A stretch of 64,000 bases of DNA, from contig NZ_CP034910.1 in assembly GCF_008932245.1 (NCBI RefSeq), positions 930,001 to 994,000 of the forward strand. The letters are read 5' to 3'. Under the pieces are notes generated by a model. The model saw only the letters and a program-made list of their open reading frames with translations, was not told the DNA's origin and made no database searches. The position numbers and the translations under genes are program-made. Below are positions 51,707 through 60,811 of this stretch, one piece after another; position 1 is the stretch's first letter; each line of letters opens with the position of its first letter. This DNA is from Sinorhizobium alkalisoli. GTDB lineage: Bacteria > Pseudomonadota > Alphaproteobacteria > Rhizobiales > Rhizobiaceae.

Positions 51707-52732
51707 TTATTTCAGTGGCGCAACCGAGCCGCGACGGATGAGCTCGCAGCGATACTTAAAATGGCTTTCAGCCGGCGCGCGCCCGGCGATCATCTCGACC
51801 AGCATGCGCACGGCGAGAGCGCCCATGTCTCTGTAAGGCAAGGCCATCGTCGTCAGAGGCGGGTGAATACCGGTCGAGACGATCTCGAAATCGTCGAACC
51901 CGACGATTGAAACGTCATCCGGCACTCTGAGGCCGAGATCCGCGGCCGCGCAGTATACTTGCAGCGCGGTCTCGTCATTTCCGCAGACGATCGCCGTCGG
52001 CCGGTCGGGGCTACTTAGAAGATGGCGGGCACTCTCGAAGGCGACGAAGCGATCGGAAAAGATCGGGCCGACACGGCCGGGGACCACCCAGTCCTTCCGC
52101 ACTTCGATCTCGGCCGCAGCCAATCCGTCGAAGAATGCGCGGCCACGAAGGTCCGCGGCCAGAAGCAACTCGTTCAGCATCACATAGGCGATCTTCCGGT
52201 GTCCCTCTTCGACAAGATAGCGGACCACATCCAGCCCGCCTTGATAGTCGTCCGGCACGACGGAGGGCAGCGCGCGTTCGGGGGCGCTGCAGTTCACCAG
52301 CACCGTCGGCGTGTTTGGAAACTCCGTATCGGACGGGACATGGCGATGAAACATCGTCACGTAGAAAACGCCGCCGATGCCATGCTCGCGAAAAATCTGC
52401 CAGGCGCGCTGCTCTTTCGCCGGATCGGCGGAGGTGTTCACCGTCAGCAGCGTATACGGCGTGTCGTCGAGGGCGTCCTGAATGCCGCGCACGATGTCGG
52501 TTGAAAACGGCGTCGTCGATACGACATCGGTGATTAGGCCAAGGACGCTGGAACGGCTGGTGCGCATCAGTCGCGCCGCCTGGTTCGGCACGTAACCGAG
52601 CGTCTCGATCGCCCTCTGGACCTTTTTCTTGGTCTTCGGACGGATCAAGCCTTCGCCGTTGACGACGCGCGATACCGTTCGGTCCGACACGCCCGCAAGT
52701 GCTGCAACATCCTTGATACTGACCATCCTCAT
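51707..52732 (-). CDS. LacI-family repressor of the fructoside locus
   Basis: The 341-residue protein has the LacI headpiece (VSIKDVAALAGVSDRTVSRVV, hinge AARLMRTSRSSVLG) and a periplasmic-binding-like sugar domain (ERALPSVVPDDYQGG, GFDDFEIVSTGIHPPLTTM). It lies at the downstream end of the sugar ABC/GH172 operon, 89 bp after the permease stop. It most probably acts on the inverted repeat at 58541-58595. ATG 52726 is an alternative start. Confidence 0.9.
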   Translation of the reverse strand: MRMVSIKDVAALAGVSDRTVSRVVNGEGLIRPKTKKKVQRAIETLGYVPNQAARLMRTSRSSVLGLITDVVSTTPFSTDIVRGIQDALDDTPYTLLTVNTSADPAKEQRAWQIFREHGIGGVFYVTMFHRHVPSDTEFPNTPTVLVNCSAPERALPSVVPDDYQGGLDVVRYLVEEGHRKIAYVMLNELLLAADLRGRAFFDGLAAAEIEVRKDWVVPGRVGPIFSDRFVAFESARHLLSSPDRPTAIVCGNDETALQVYCAAADLGLRVPDDVSIVGFDDFEIVSTGIHPPLTTMALPYRDMGALAVRMLVEMIAGRAPAESHFKYRCELIRRGSVAPLK

Positions 52733-52821
52733 CCTCTCACCGCAAAAATAGCTTTATTGACGCCTTCGATAGCACTGCGGTCACACGAATAGCTATGGGC
52801 TTCCCTTGATCAACCACGACG

Positions 52822-53757
52822 TCAGCCCTTCACGCCGGCCCGTACGAAGGAATCGATGATCCAGCGTTGCGCCACCACAAAGACCAGCAGCACCGGCAGG
52901 ATCGACAGCGACACCGCTGCGATGACCTCCGAGGTTGCCGATGAGTTCCCGACCGGATCGCGGATCGACATGATGCCGACCGGCAGCACCATCTGGTCGA
53001 CCGAGTTCAGGAAGATCAACGGCATGAAATAGTCGTTCCAGGTCATCGTGAAGATGATGACTGAAAGTGCTGCGATATGCGGGCCAGCCAAAGGCACGGC
53101 AATCGACCAGAAGGTGCGGAAATGCCCGGCGTTGTCGACGCGCGCCGCCTCGAACAGTTCCTTGGGAAGGGTGAGGAAGAACTGCCGCATCAGGAAGATG
53201 CCGAACACGCCAGACATGCCCGGCGCGAAAGCGCCGGTGAGGCCGGGAAGGATGATCGACCACTGACTGTCCACCAATCCGAGCCAGCGCATCAGCAGGA
53301 ACAGAGGCACCAGCGTCGTCTGGATGGGAACCATCAGGGAGACCAGTAGCAGAGCAAAGAGCGCGTTCTTGAACGGGAAGCGGAGCCGCGCGAAGGCGTA
53401 CCCGGCGATCGTGGTCGTTGCGACGTACCCGAGAGTGACTGTGGTCGCAAGCACGGTCGAGTTCCAGAAGAAGCGGCCGATCGGGACATCCGAGGCAAGC
53501 AGCCGGCGGTAGCTTTCCAGGCTGGAATTCAGTCCCGGCAGCCAGCGTGGCGGAAGCGTGAAGGCTTCCGCCACAGGCCGGAAGCTGGTGGTGAACATCC
53601 ACAAGAACGGGGCCACCATCACCAGCGCGCCGAGCCCGAGCACCGCATATATCAGCGCGGTGCGCAGCCGCGAGATCATTGCCCGTGTCTCCGGAGAGAG
53701 ACGCGCCGACAGCCGGACCGGCGTCATATCCCATGAGATGTGCATTGGCTTATTCAT
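52822..53757 (-). CDS. Sugar ABC transporter permease (MalG type, CUT1)
   Basis: The 311-residue membrane protein has six helices and the EAA loop ELFEAARVDNAGHFRTFWSI. Start ATG 53757 (M-N-K-P-M-H-I-S-W) overlaps the upstream permease gene by 8 bases. It pairs with that MalF-type permease and the UgpC-like ATPase. Such CUT1 importers handle di- and oligosaccharides, in line with the GH172 and GH32 enzymes nearby. Confidence 0.9.
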   Translation of the reverse strand: MNKPMHISWDMTPVRLSARLSPETRAMISRLRTALIYAVLGLGALVMVAPFLWMFTTSFRPVAEAFTLPPRWLPGLNSSLESYRRLLASDVPIGRFFWNSTVLATTVTLGYVATTTIAGYAFARLRFPFKNALFALLLVSLMVPIQTTLVPLFLLMRWLGLVDSQWSIILPGLTGAFAPGMSGVFGIFLMRQFFLTLPKELFEAARVDNAGHFRTFWSIAVPLAGPHIAALSVIIFTMTWNDYFMPLIFLNSVDQMVLPVGIMSIRDPVGNSSATSEVIAAVSLSILPVLLVFVVAQRWIIDSFVRAGVKG

Positions 53758-54670
53758 AGAAAGCCCACCGCTTGGAAAGGGCGAATTGGATCGCCGTGAC
53801 AATGACCGTGATCGTGAGCAACAGCAGCGAGATCGCCGAGGCGTAGCCCATGTCGAACGACTTGAAACCCTGCTCATAGATGTACATGACCAGGCTGCGG
53901 GAGGCATCGCCCGGCCCACCATTTGTCAGCACGATGATCGATTCGAACACCTTGAAAGCGCCGATCGTGTTCATGGTGAGCAGGAACAAGATCGTTGGAG
54001 ACAGGAGCGGCACGGTGATCTGCCAGAATGTCCGTAGGCTGCTCGAGCCATCGACGCGCGCCGCATCGTAATAGTCCTTCGAGATGCTCTGCAGCCCTGC
54101 CGTCGCGATCAGCATCGCGAAACCAACATTCTTCCAGATGTCGAGGATGATGACCGACCACAGCGCGTTGCGGGCGCTGGAAAGCCAGCGCACGGGCTCG
54201 ATGCCGACAAGACCGAGGTAGTAGTTGATTACCCCAATGTCGCGTTGAAACAGGAATTGCCAGATCACCGCAACGAAAATCAGGCCGACCAGCGACGGGA
54301 AGAAAAAGGCCGCGCGGTACGCATATTGCACCGTCTTCGACATGTTCCGGTTGAGCAGGACCGCCAGCACCACGCCGAGTCCGACATTGCCTGCCACGGC
54401 AAAGACCGCGAAGAAAGCAGTGTTGCCTAGGACCTTCCAAAGCCGCCGGTCGTCCAGCATCGCTTCGAAATTGGCGAGCCCGACGAAGCTCGGACTGCTG
54501 AACAGATCATATTTCATCAGGCTGAAAACCACCGTGGCGACCATCGGCCCTGCGACGAAGACCGCGAAGCCAATCAAGGCCGGCGCGATGAACAGAAGAC
54601 CGGCAACGGTCTCCTTGCGGTTTTGCGGCGAGAACCAACCCGCCGCCGCATTGTTAGCGGTCTTGGTCAT
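53750..54670 (-). CDS. Sugar ABC transporter permease (MalF type, CUT1)
   Basis: The 306-residue protein has six hydrophobic segments (first at GLLFIAPALIGFAVFVAGPM) and the EAA motif DYYDAARVDGSSSLRTFWQI. It begins 4 bp after the binding-protein gene ends and overlaps the MalG-type gene. Together they form the membrane channel. Intact; substrate deduced only from the enzymes of the locus. Confidence 0.9.
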   Translation of the reverse strand: MTKTANNAAAGWFSPQNRKETVAGLLFIAPALIGFAVFVAGPMVATVVFSLMKYDLFSSPSFVGLANFEAMLDDRRLWKVLGNTAFFAVFAVAGNVGLGVVLAVLLNRNMSKTVQYAYRAAFFFPSLVGLIFVAVIWQFLFQRDIGVINYYLGLVGIEPVRWLSSARNALWSVIILDIWKNVGFAMLIATAGLQSISKDYYDAARVDGSSSLRTFWQITVPLLSPTILFLLTMNTIGAFKVFESIIVLTNGGPGDASRSLVMYIYEQGFKSFDMGYASAISLLLLTITVIVTAIQFALSKRWAFYE

Positions 54671-54673
54671 GGG

Positions 54674-55969
54674 TCACCCCCGCTGGATCTCGGCTTCGAG
54701 TTCTTCGTGGGCCTCGGCCAGCGCCTCCTCCGCCGTCAACTCTTCGGTGATGATCTGATCGAATGTGCGGCCCAGGATGCGGTCAAGCGCGTTGAAGAAG
54801 GCGGGCGCCGCCACGGGCTTCGCCGTCTTCAAGGCATCGAAGAACACCGGCGCGCTCTTCGGCGCGGCAAGGAAGCTTTCCTTTCTCGCCGCTTCCTCGT
54901 AGATGGGGATTTGCTGGCCGATCTCCATCAGGGCTGTCACGGTCTCAAGTGAGATCAACTGCTTGATCGCCTGGAAGGCGAGCTCGGGATTCTTCGATTG
55001 GGGGCTGATGCCCCAGCCGCCGCAGCCAAACACAGTTTCGGCGCTTGCCTTACGCGGCCAAGGCACGATGTCGAAATCGGTGAAGCCGTTCGCGACCCAG
55101 CCGGTCACCGGCCAGCGGCCAGCACCGACCATGGCGAAACGCCCGGCAGCAAACTGGTCATAGACATTGAGCCCGATTGGGTCCGGCGAGACGCCGTGCT
55201 CATAGACGAGAGCGTGTATGAACTCGGCAACCTCGAGAATCTTCGGATCGTTGAGGTTTGAATGCTTGAAATCCGCGGTAACCGGATATGTGCCGTTGGT
55301 GAGATACCAAGGATGAATGGCGAAATTGAACCAGGGCAACCCATAGCCATAGATCTTCTTGTCGCCTTCGCCGGTTGTCAGTTTCTTGGCGATCGCGACG
55401 AAGTCGTTCCAGGTCCAATCCGGCTTCGGCGGCTCCACACCCGCTTCCTTGAAGATGCGGGTGTTGTAGTGGATGACCATCGTCTGGCCGCCGTTCGGGA
55501 TCTCATAGATTTTGCCGTCGACGGTGAGCGCGTCCTTTAGTTTGGCCGGGATCTTGTCAACAAGGGCCTTGGCTTCCGGATCGGCGGCGATCAGATCGTC
55601 GAGCGGCATCAGCAGTTTCTTGTCGACGGCGAGCCGCAACCCTTCGACCGCGATGTTGATGATGTCAGGGGGATTCCCGCCGGCGATCTGGGTCACCAGC
55701 TTGTCTGCATAGTCCGACCATGAGGAGATCGGAGCAATGTTGTCCTGCACCGTGACGTTCGGATAGATCTTACGAAATCGTTCGAAGGCCTCGCCATAGG
55801 CCTTCGCCTCCGAGGGGTTGCCCCAGTTGTAGGTGGTTAGCTGTGCAGTGGTGTCTTTTGCCGGGGCGCCTGCCTGCGCTGCCCTTGTGGGGGACATGGC
55901 CGGTGTCAGGACACCGGCTGCGGCCAACGCCGTCGCCTTGGTCAAAAAGTCTCGTCTGTTCATGCTCAT
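54674..55969 (-). CDS. Sugar ABC transporter binding protein (family 1), Tat-type signal
   Basis: The 431-residue protein begins with a twin-arginine signal (NRRDFLTKATALAAAGVL), then shows the SBP_bac_1 fold: NWGNPSEAKAYGEAFERFRK, YNTRIFKEAGVEPPKPDWTW, NDF and GRFAMVGAGRWPV. ATG 55969 or 55963 can start. It lies after GH172 with a 118-bp gap and before the permease genes. It should bind an oligosaccharide in the periplasm. Its ligand is not readable from sequence. Confidence 0.9.
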   Translation of the reverse strand: MSMNRRDFLTKATALAAAGVLTPAMSPTRAAQAGAPAKDTTAQLTTYNWGNPSEAKAYGEAFERFRKIYPNVTVQDNIAPISSWSDYADKLVTQIAGGNPPDIINIAVEGLRLAVDKKLLMPLDDLIAADPEAKALVDKIPAKLKDALTVDGKIYEIPNGGQTMVIHYNTRIFKEAGVEPPKPDWTWNDFVAIAKKLTTGEGDKKIYGYGLPWFNFAIHPWYLTNGTYPVTADFKHSNLNDPKILEVAEFIHALVYEHGVSPDPIGLNVYDQFAAGRFAMVGAGRWPVTGWVANGFTDFDIVPWPRKASAETVFGCGGWGISPQSKNPELAFQAIKQLISLETVTALMEIGQQIPIYEEAARKESFLAAPKSAPVFFDALKTAKPVAAPAFFNALDRILGRTFDQIITEELTAEEALAEAHEELEAEIQRG

Positions 55970-56087
55970 TTCCTTCTCCTCCTCAGGATGAGCGCCAAGT
56001 GCATGTCAGCGGTTTTGGTAGCGACAGGCACAAGAACAAGAACCTGAAGCGCGTCGCATGATGAATGCGCCGCACTTCGGCGTCTTT

Positions 56088-57422
56088 TCAGTTTCCTTTC
56101 GATACATTCGCTGCCGAGCGGCGCCGCGTCGTCTCCAACTTCCTTTCGATTTCGATGTCGCGGAGTTCCGCATAGGCGCGGAAACGCTCGTCGGCTGCAT
56201 CGATCTGCCTGGCCTGTTCGGGCGTCAGGCGATCGCGGGCGACCCTCTCCGGAGTGCGGTCGCCGGGCGGCGTTGGCAGCCTTTGCTCAACCGGCAGGAT
56301 GCTCAGCTTCGGCGATGGAAGCGTCTGGTACCAATAGGCGGTCGAGGCCCAGTCGTCGCTCAGGTGGTTGGCGTGGCCGTGCTCGATCGTCACACGGATC
56401 CGATTCTTGAACCGAACGGGATCGGTGAGATGGAAGCGATAGGAGACTTGATAGCCGGGAACGATGCTCTCGTGGATCACCGAGCCGTTCGCCAGGAAGG
56501 CGTTGTTCTGCATCCCCCAGGCGTGATTGAAATAGTCCTCTGTGCCAGTGCCATGAATCGACGGCGGCCAGGTATCTTCGTCGACGAAGATCATCTCGTC
56601 GCCTTCGCCCCACCAGGAGCCTTGGAAATGCGCTACCGAAAGGTTGCAGCCAACATATTGACCGCGTCCTTCGGTCTCGAGGATGACATAGTTCTCGTTG
56701 CCGTCGAGATTCGGAATGTTGGTCTCGGGGCTGTTGGTCTGCAGATTCGGACCCCAGCCACCGCACGGGTTTTCGCGCCGCCAGGACGCGTGGAAGTAGG
56801 CGATATCGTCAGCCAGCGGTACATCATAGCGCTCGAAGTCGATATAGAAGTACTGGCCGTATGGGACGTCGTTCTGGTTTTCGATCTCGACAATGGCGCG
56901 CTTGCCGAAGGGCATCTGGAAATAGCTGTTGAACGCAGCACTCCCACCGAAGCGATAGCGCTCCTCCGGCTTGGTCGAGACGGAGATCGGCAGGGAAGAG
57001 AAGTTGCCCGGCATGGAATGACCGGTGCAGAAGAAGTCGCCAAGCGGCACCAGAACCGACGGAGAATCCTGATCGTCCCAATAGATCTTCAGGAGCACCT
57101 TGCGGTAGTAGTGCGGGTCGGCAATCTCCCAGTTGAGACCGAGTGCGTTGTGAATCTCAAAGACCGGCGCGACGTAATTGCCGGCCGTCGGATCAATCAG
57201 GCCGGCCCCAAGAACGCGTCGGCAAAATTGCGTCATCCAGATATGCGTGATGCAGCCCGGACCCTCGATTTCGGCGAGGCGGACGGTGGAGTTAGCCGGG
57301 ATCAGCCAGTAGTCCTGGTTCTTGCCCTCTTGGTCCCAACTGGAAAGGCGTCCGGTCCGCGCGTCCTTGACGCGCGCGAGGTCGGCAAGCATCGAATGTC
57401 CTGGGTGGCTGCTCGTCATCAA
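56088..57422 (-). CDS. GH172-family glycoside hydrolase (DUF2961)
   Basis: The 444-residue protein has the DUF2961 blocks ARTGRLSSWDQEGKNQDYW, EIEGPGCITHIWMT, VPLGDFFCTGH, YFQMPFGKRAIVEIENQ, GSWWGEGDEMIFVDED and HGTGTEDYFNHAWG, which hold the acidic catalytic residues. Family GH172 contains enzymes acting on difructose dianhydride I and alpha-fructosides as well as alpha-arabinofuranosides. There is no signal peptide, so it acts after import. Its stop lies 118 bp before the binding-protein gene, and its start overlaps the ATPase gene by four bases. With GH32 in the divergent unit, fructose-containing substrates are favoured. Confidence 0.88.
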   Translation of the reverse strand: MMTSSHPGHSMLADLARVKDARTGRLSSWDQEGKNQDYWLIPANSTVRLAEIEGPGCITHIWMTQFCRRVLGAGLIDPTAGNYVAPVFEIHNALGLNWEIADPHYYRKVLLKIYWDDQDSPSVLVPLGDFFCTGHSMPGNFSSLPISVSTKPEERYRFGGSAAFNSYFQMPFGKRAIVEIENQNDVPYGQYFYIDFERYDVPLADDIAYFHASWRRENPCGGWGPNLQTNSPETNIPNLDGNENYVILETEGRGQYVGCNLSVAHFQGSWWGEGDEMIFVDEDTWPPSIHGTGTEDYFNHAWGMQNNAFLANGSVIHESIVPGYQVSYRFHLTDPVRFKNRIRVTIEHGHANHLSDDWASTAYWYQTLPSPKLSILPVEQRLPTPPGDRTPERVARDRLTPEQARQIDAADERFRAYAELRDIEIERKLETTRRRSAANVSKGN

Positions 57423-58495
57423 TGAGTTCCCTTGGTTGAATGGCCCAGACGATTGCCGTCCGGCCCGAAGAAGTGCGCGCTCTCTGGCGCGAAGCGGAAG
57501 TGGAGCGGGGCGCCATCGGGAAGTGCCGGCCCGTCCGGCTCCTTGGCGATCAAATCAATACCGTCGCTCGTTCGTGCGTAGATCAGGCGATGCTCGCCAA
57601 GGTGCTCCTCGAACTGCAGCCGCGCGCTGAGAAAAGCCTGATCTGATTCACACAGAGCGAGGCTTTCCGGCCGCACCCCGAGCGTCGCACGCCCGGTCGG
57701 ACCGGCGGGCGCCGGGATGGCCCTCCCGAGCGGGCCTCGCGCCAGCCCTTCGCGTTCAAGAGTCACCGGAAGGAAATTCATCTTAGGGCTGCCGATGAAG
57801 CTGGCGACGAACAGGTTTGCCGGCGTTCGGTAAAGTTCGAGCGGCGTGCCCACTTGCTCGATCCTGCCCTGATTGAGCACCACGATACGGTCAGCGAGCG
57901 TCATCGCCTCGACCTGGTCGTGAGTCACGTAGATCATCGTCGCGTCCACGATCTTGTGGAGTTTCGCGATTTCGATGCGTGTCTGAACCCTGAGCGCCGC
58001 ATCGAGGTTCGACAGCGGCTCGTCGAACAAAAAGAGGTGCGGCTCGCGGACGATCGAACGTCCGATTGCAACGCGTTGCCGCTGGCCACCGGACATGTCC
58101 TTCGGGATACGCTGCAGCAGCTCCTCGATCTGCAGCATTTTCGCAGCGCGGGTGACGCGCTGGTCGATCTCGCCCTTGTCCAAGCCGGCGATCTTCAGGC
58201 CGAAGGCCATGTTCTTATAGGCGGTCATATGCGGATAGAGTGCGTAGGACTGGAACACCATCGCCACGCCACGTTCGGCCGGCTCGAGCAGGTTTGCCAC
58301 CGTTCCGCCGATCCGGATCACGCCTCCAGAAATCGGTTCCAAACCGGCGATCATCCGCAGCAACGTGGACTTTCCGCACCCAGACGGTCCGACGAAAACG
58401 ACGAATTCGCCAAATGGTATTTGAAGATCAATTCCGCGGATCACCGTGGCGGCACCATACGACTTTGTGACGCCCTCAAGGTGTAAATCAGCCAT
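57419..58495 (-). CDS. Sugar ABC transporter ATPase (UgpC/MsmK type)
   Basis: The 358-residue ATPase has Walker A GPSGCGKST, signature MSGGQRQRVAIGR, Walker B LFLFDEPLSNLDAAL and the CUT1 C-terminal OB-like regulatory domain (~240-355). Start ATG 58495 chosen; an upstream extension to 58549 crosses the operator. It is the first gene of the operon read toward lacI: ATPase, GH172, binding protein, two permeases, repressor. Confidence 0.9.
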   Translation of the reverse strand: MADLHLEGVTKSYGAATVIRGIDLQIPFGEFVVFVGPSGCGKSTLLRMIAGLEPISGGVIRIGGTVANLLEPAERGVAMVFQSYALYPHMTAYKNMAFGLKIAGLDKGEIDQRVTRAAKMLQIEELLQRIPKDMSGGQRQRVAIGRSIVREPHLFLFDEPLSNLDAALRVQTRIEIAKLHKIVDATMIYVTHDQVEAMTLADRIVVLNQGRIEQVGTPLELYRTPANLFVASFIGSPKMNFLPVTLEREGLARGPLGRAIPAPAGPTGRATLGVRPESLALCESDQAFLSARLQFEEHLGEHRLIYARTSDGIDLIAKEPDGPALPDGAPLHFRFAPESAHFFGPDGNRLGHSTKGTH

Positions 58496-58540
58496 TTTCT
58501 CCTCCCTCGACCTGGCTCCGTGACGCAGCGTTCTGTACGG

Positions 58541-58595
58541 ACTTGCCAAATGTCGACGTCGAAATTAGATATCGACGTCGACATTTGTCAAGTCT
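58541..58595. promoter_or_regulatory. Long inverted repeat with two LacI-type operators
   Basis: Arms 58541-58563 and 58573-58595 are 23 bp long and match with a single mismatch, around a 9-base AT-rich centre. Each arm contains TCGACGTCGA (58554-58563 and 58573-58582), itself a perfect 10-bp palindrome with a central CG as in LacI-family operators. The two centres are 19 bp apart. The repeat lies between the divergent ATPase and GH32 starts, so one repressor could shut both units. Confidence 0.85.
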
Positions 58596-58633
58596 TAAAG
58601 TTTCGGGGCGCTGTGCGGCGCAAGGGAGAAGTA

Positions 58634-60364
58634 ATGAGCAACATCGCGGAATTGGACGCGGCGCGTGGAACGCGCTTCGAGTTTTGGGCCCGTCGGAAGC
58701 CGGCGAAATCAGAGGCGGAGCATTCCGTTGGGGAGGCATTCGCGTTGCGCGCCGGCGCGCTCCTCGTCTACCGGATTGCGGCGCTGCCGCCCTATTTTCA
58801 GTTCTACGCCTATACCCATCACACGAACGAGCCCCTCACGCTGGAATGGGACGAAAACGCCATCGAGCTGTCGCTGTTCTACCGCTTTCATCCGGAAAGC
58901 GTGGCCGAGGAGGGGGTGACCTTCCTGGATCTGCGGGGCGGCCGCCTCGTGGCTCGCCCGAAGGAGGCCTTGCCGGCATGGTACCAGAGCGACCCTGACC
59001 GGCCGCAGCTACGGTTCTCGCCGTTTCGCGCGTGGATGAACGATCCCAATGGCCTTTGTTTCGTCGACGGTCGCTATCACCTGTTTTACCAGTTCCATCC
59101 GGTTGAGGCCGAATGGGGACCGATGCACTGGGGCCACGCCGTAAGCGACGATCTTTACCGCTGGACGCATCTTCCCGTGTTCCTGCACCCGGAACAGAAT
59201 CTCTGGTCTCTGGGCGCGACCGGCGGCGCATTCTCCGGAAGCGCGTTCATCGGCCCCGACGGGCATTTGAGCTTCTATTACACCGAGCGGTTGCCAGCCT
59301 ATGACCACTTCAAGGACTACAAGGAGTTGCAGAAGCTGGTGGTCCCATCGACGGACTTGCTGCATCAAGAGGCCAATCGTCTGGTTCTCGTCGATGGCCC
59401 GTCCGGTAGTGCGCATGACTTCCGCGATCCCAAGGTCTGGTACGATGCATCGCGTGGGGTCTACCGAATGGTGCTCGGAGCCGCGATCGACGGCGACCCG
59501 GCGGTATTGCTCTACGGCTCCGACGATGGTGCGGAGTGGAAATACTTGTCAGTCCTCTACCGCGCTCCCGAACATTTCCGTCAGCATGGCGCACGCTGCG
59601 TCGAGTGCCCGGACTTCTTCGAAATCGATGGGCGCTTCGTGCTGGTGATGGGTCTCGTCGGCTACACCGAGCCGGAAACCGGCCGCCACAACCTGCTATA
59701 TGCACAGGTCGGCACGTTCGAAAACGACCGCTTCACGCCCCTGACACCTGCCTTGCAGGAACTGGACTTCGGCACTGATTTCTATGCGATGCAGAGTTTC
59801 CGGGCCAAGGAGCGGCAGATCGCCTTTGCCTGGCTCCTCAATTGGGAATTCAGGAAGCCGGCAGGATCGCCCTACAGCGGCGAGCTCTCGCTCCCCCGTG
59901 TGCTCGGTCTCGACACTCAACTGCGCCTGACGATGTTGCCTGAGGCGGGCTATCGAGCTCTGCGCTCCGGCGCATTGACGCGAGAATCCTCCGGCCATTT
60001 TGTCTGCGAACCTGGACAGCCGATCGAACTGTCACTGGCGGGCGCACTCGATGGTATTCGCATTGTCGGCCGCGGTGGCGACGGCGAGAGCTTTACGATC
60101 GCACACGACTCCGGACGGCTGCAGGTCAGCGTCGCGGAAGACGCCGGCGGCATCGAGTACCGCTCAACGCCGATCTCGCTTCAAAATCTCACGCTATTTT
60201 TCGATCGTGGCGTACTCGAGATGTTCGCCAATGACGGCGTAGTTTGCTGCACTCGCCGAACCTACAAAATTACGACACTCACGATGCTGGAACTGATACG
60301 GTCCGACGCGACCCGCTTCGATGCTTGCGAAGGCTGGAGCTATAGCTCCGTCTGGCGAGACTAG
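58634..60364 (+). CDS. GH32-family beta-fructosidase
   Basis: The 576-residue enzyme has the GH32 triad: nucleophile Asp in WMNDPNG (residues ~134-140), stabiliser in FRDPKV and acid/base Glu in CVECPDFF. A beta-sandwich domain follows the five-blade propeller (LTLFFDRGVLEMFANDGV). About 130 residues precede the propeller, longer than in most invertases and possibly an extra domain. There is no signal peptide, so it is cytoplasmic. It should release fructose from imported fructosides such as sucrose-type or inulin-type oligosaccharides. ATG 58634 follows GGGAGAAG. It is divergent from the ABC/GH172 operon. Confidence 0.92.
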   Translation: MSNIAELDAARGTRFEFWARRKPAKSEAEHSVGEAFALRAGALLVYRIAALPPYFQFYAYTHHTNEPLTLEWDENAIELSLFYRFHPESVAEEGVTFLDLRGGRLVARPKEALPAWYQSDPDRPQLRFSPFRAWMNDPNGLCFVDGRYHLFYQFHPVEAEWGPMHWGHAVSDDLYRWTHLPVFLHPEQNLWSLGATGGAFSGSAFIGPDGHLSFYYTERLPAYDHFKDYKELQKLVVPSTDLLHQEANRLVLVDGPSGSAHDFRDPKVWYDASRGVYRMVLGAAIDGDPAVLLYGSDDGAEWKYLSVLYRAPEHFRQHGARCVECPDFFEIDGRFVLVMGLVGYTEPETGRHNLLYAQVGTFENDRFTPLTPALQELDFGTDFYAMQSFRAKERQIAFAWLLNWEFRKPAGSPYSGELSLPRVLGLDTQLRLTMLPEAGYRALRSGALTRESSGHFVCEPGQPIELSLAGALDGIRIVGRGGDGESFTIAHDSGRLQVSVAEDAGGIEYRSTPISLQNLTLFFDRGVLEMFANDGVVCCTRRTYKITTLTMLELIRSDATRFDACEGWSYSSVWRD

Positions 60365-60400
60365 CATTTGCAACATTCGGTACACTGAAACAACAACTCC

Positions 60401-60423
60401 GCGGGCGTCAACACGACGCCCGC
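60401..60423. terminator. Hairpin after GH32
   Basis: GCGGGCGTC (60401-60409) and GACGCCCGC (60415-60423) pair perfectly with a 5-base loop, 37 bp after the GH32 stop. No T-run follows, so termination would be imperfect or factor-assisted. Confidence 0.65.
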
Positions 60424-60811
60424 ACGGCAGCAGAATATTGCCTTCGGCGGATTGGGCGAGTCTCGACAGTGAGGTACACGATTGACCGCTTTTCCCGGCA
60501 AATCGTCACCTTCACTCTATCGGTCACGAGCGGCGGCTTTGGGTCCGACAGCGGCTGCTGATCCGACGGAGCTTATGCAAGGTGTATTCCGGTAGATATT
60601 CCCGTTCTGTGCTCAAATGTGGCGGCCAGGTTGAATTGTCCGCCGTGGCGCAAAGTAGAAATGTCACTTTAGGCTGCCACACGGCACTGCGACTGGAATT
60701 CAATTCTGTCTCGCCGATATACGGCTCATCGGGCAGTATCTGACACGTGGCATCCAGACGATTGATCGGCGGCGACCGCACTTCGCCAAACCTGGATTGC
60801 GTTGCCAGGCG
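60424..60811. other. Intergenic region, no gene seen
   Basis: Between the GH32 hairpin and the stop of the XoxJ-like gene I see no conserved protein or RNA gene. Short frames on both strands look random. Confidence 0.5.

Noticed and set aside
56058..57425. 455-codon plus-strand frame opposite GH172
   Set aside because: No family resemblance; the minus strand shows all DUF2961 blocks.
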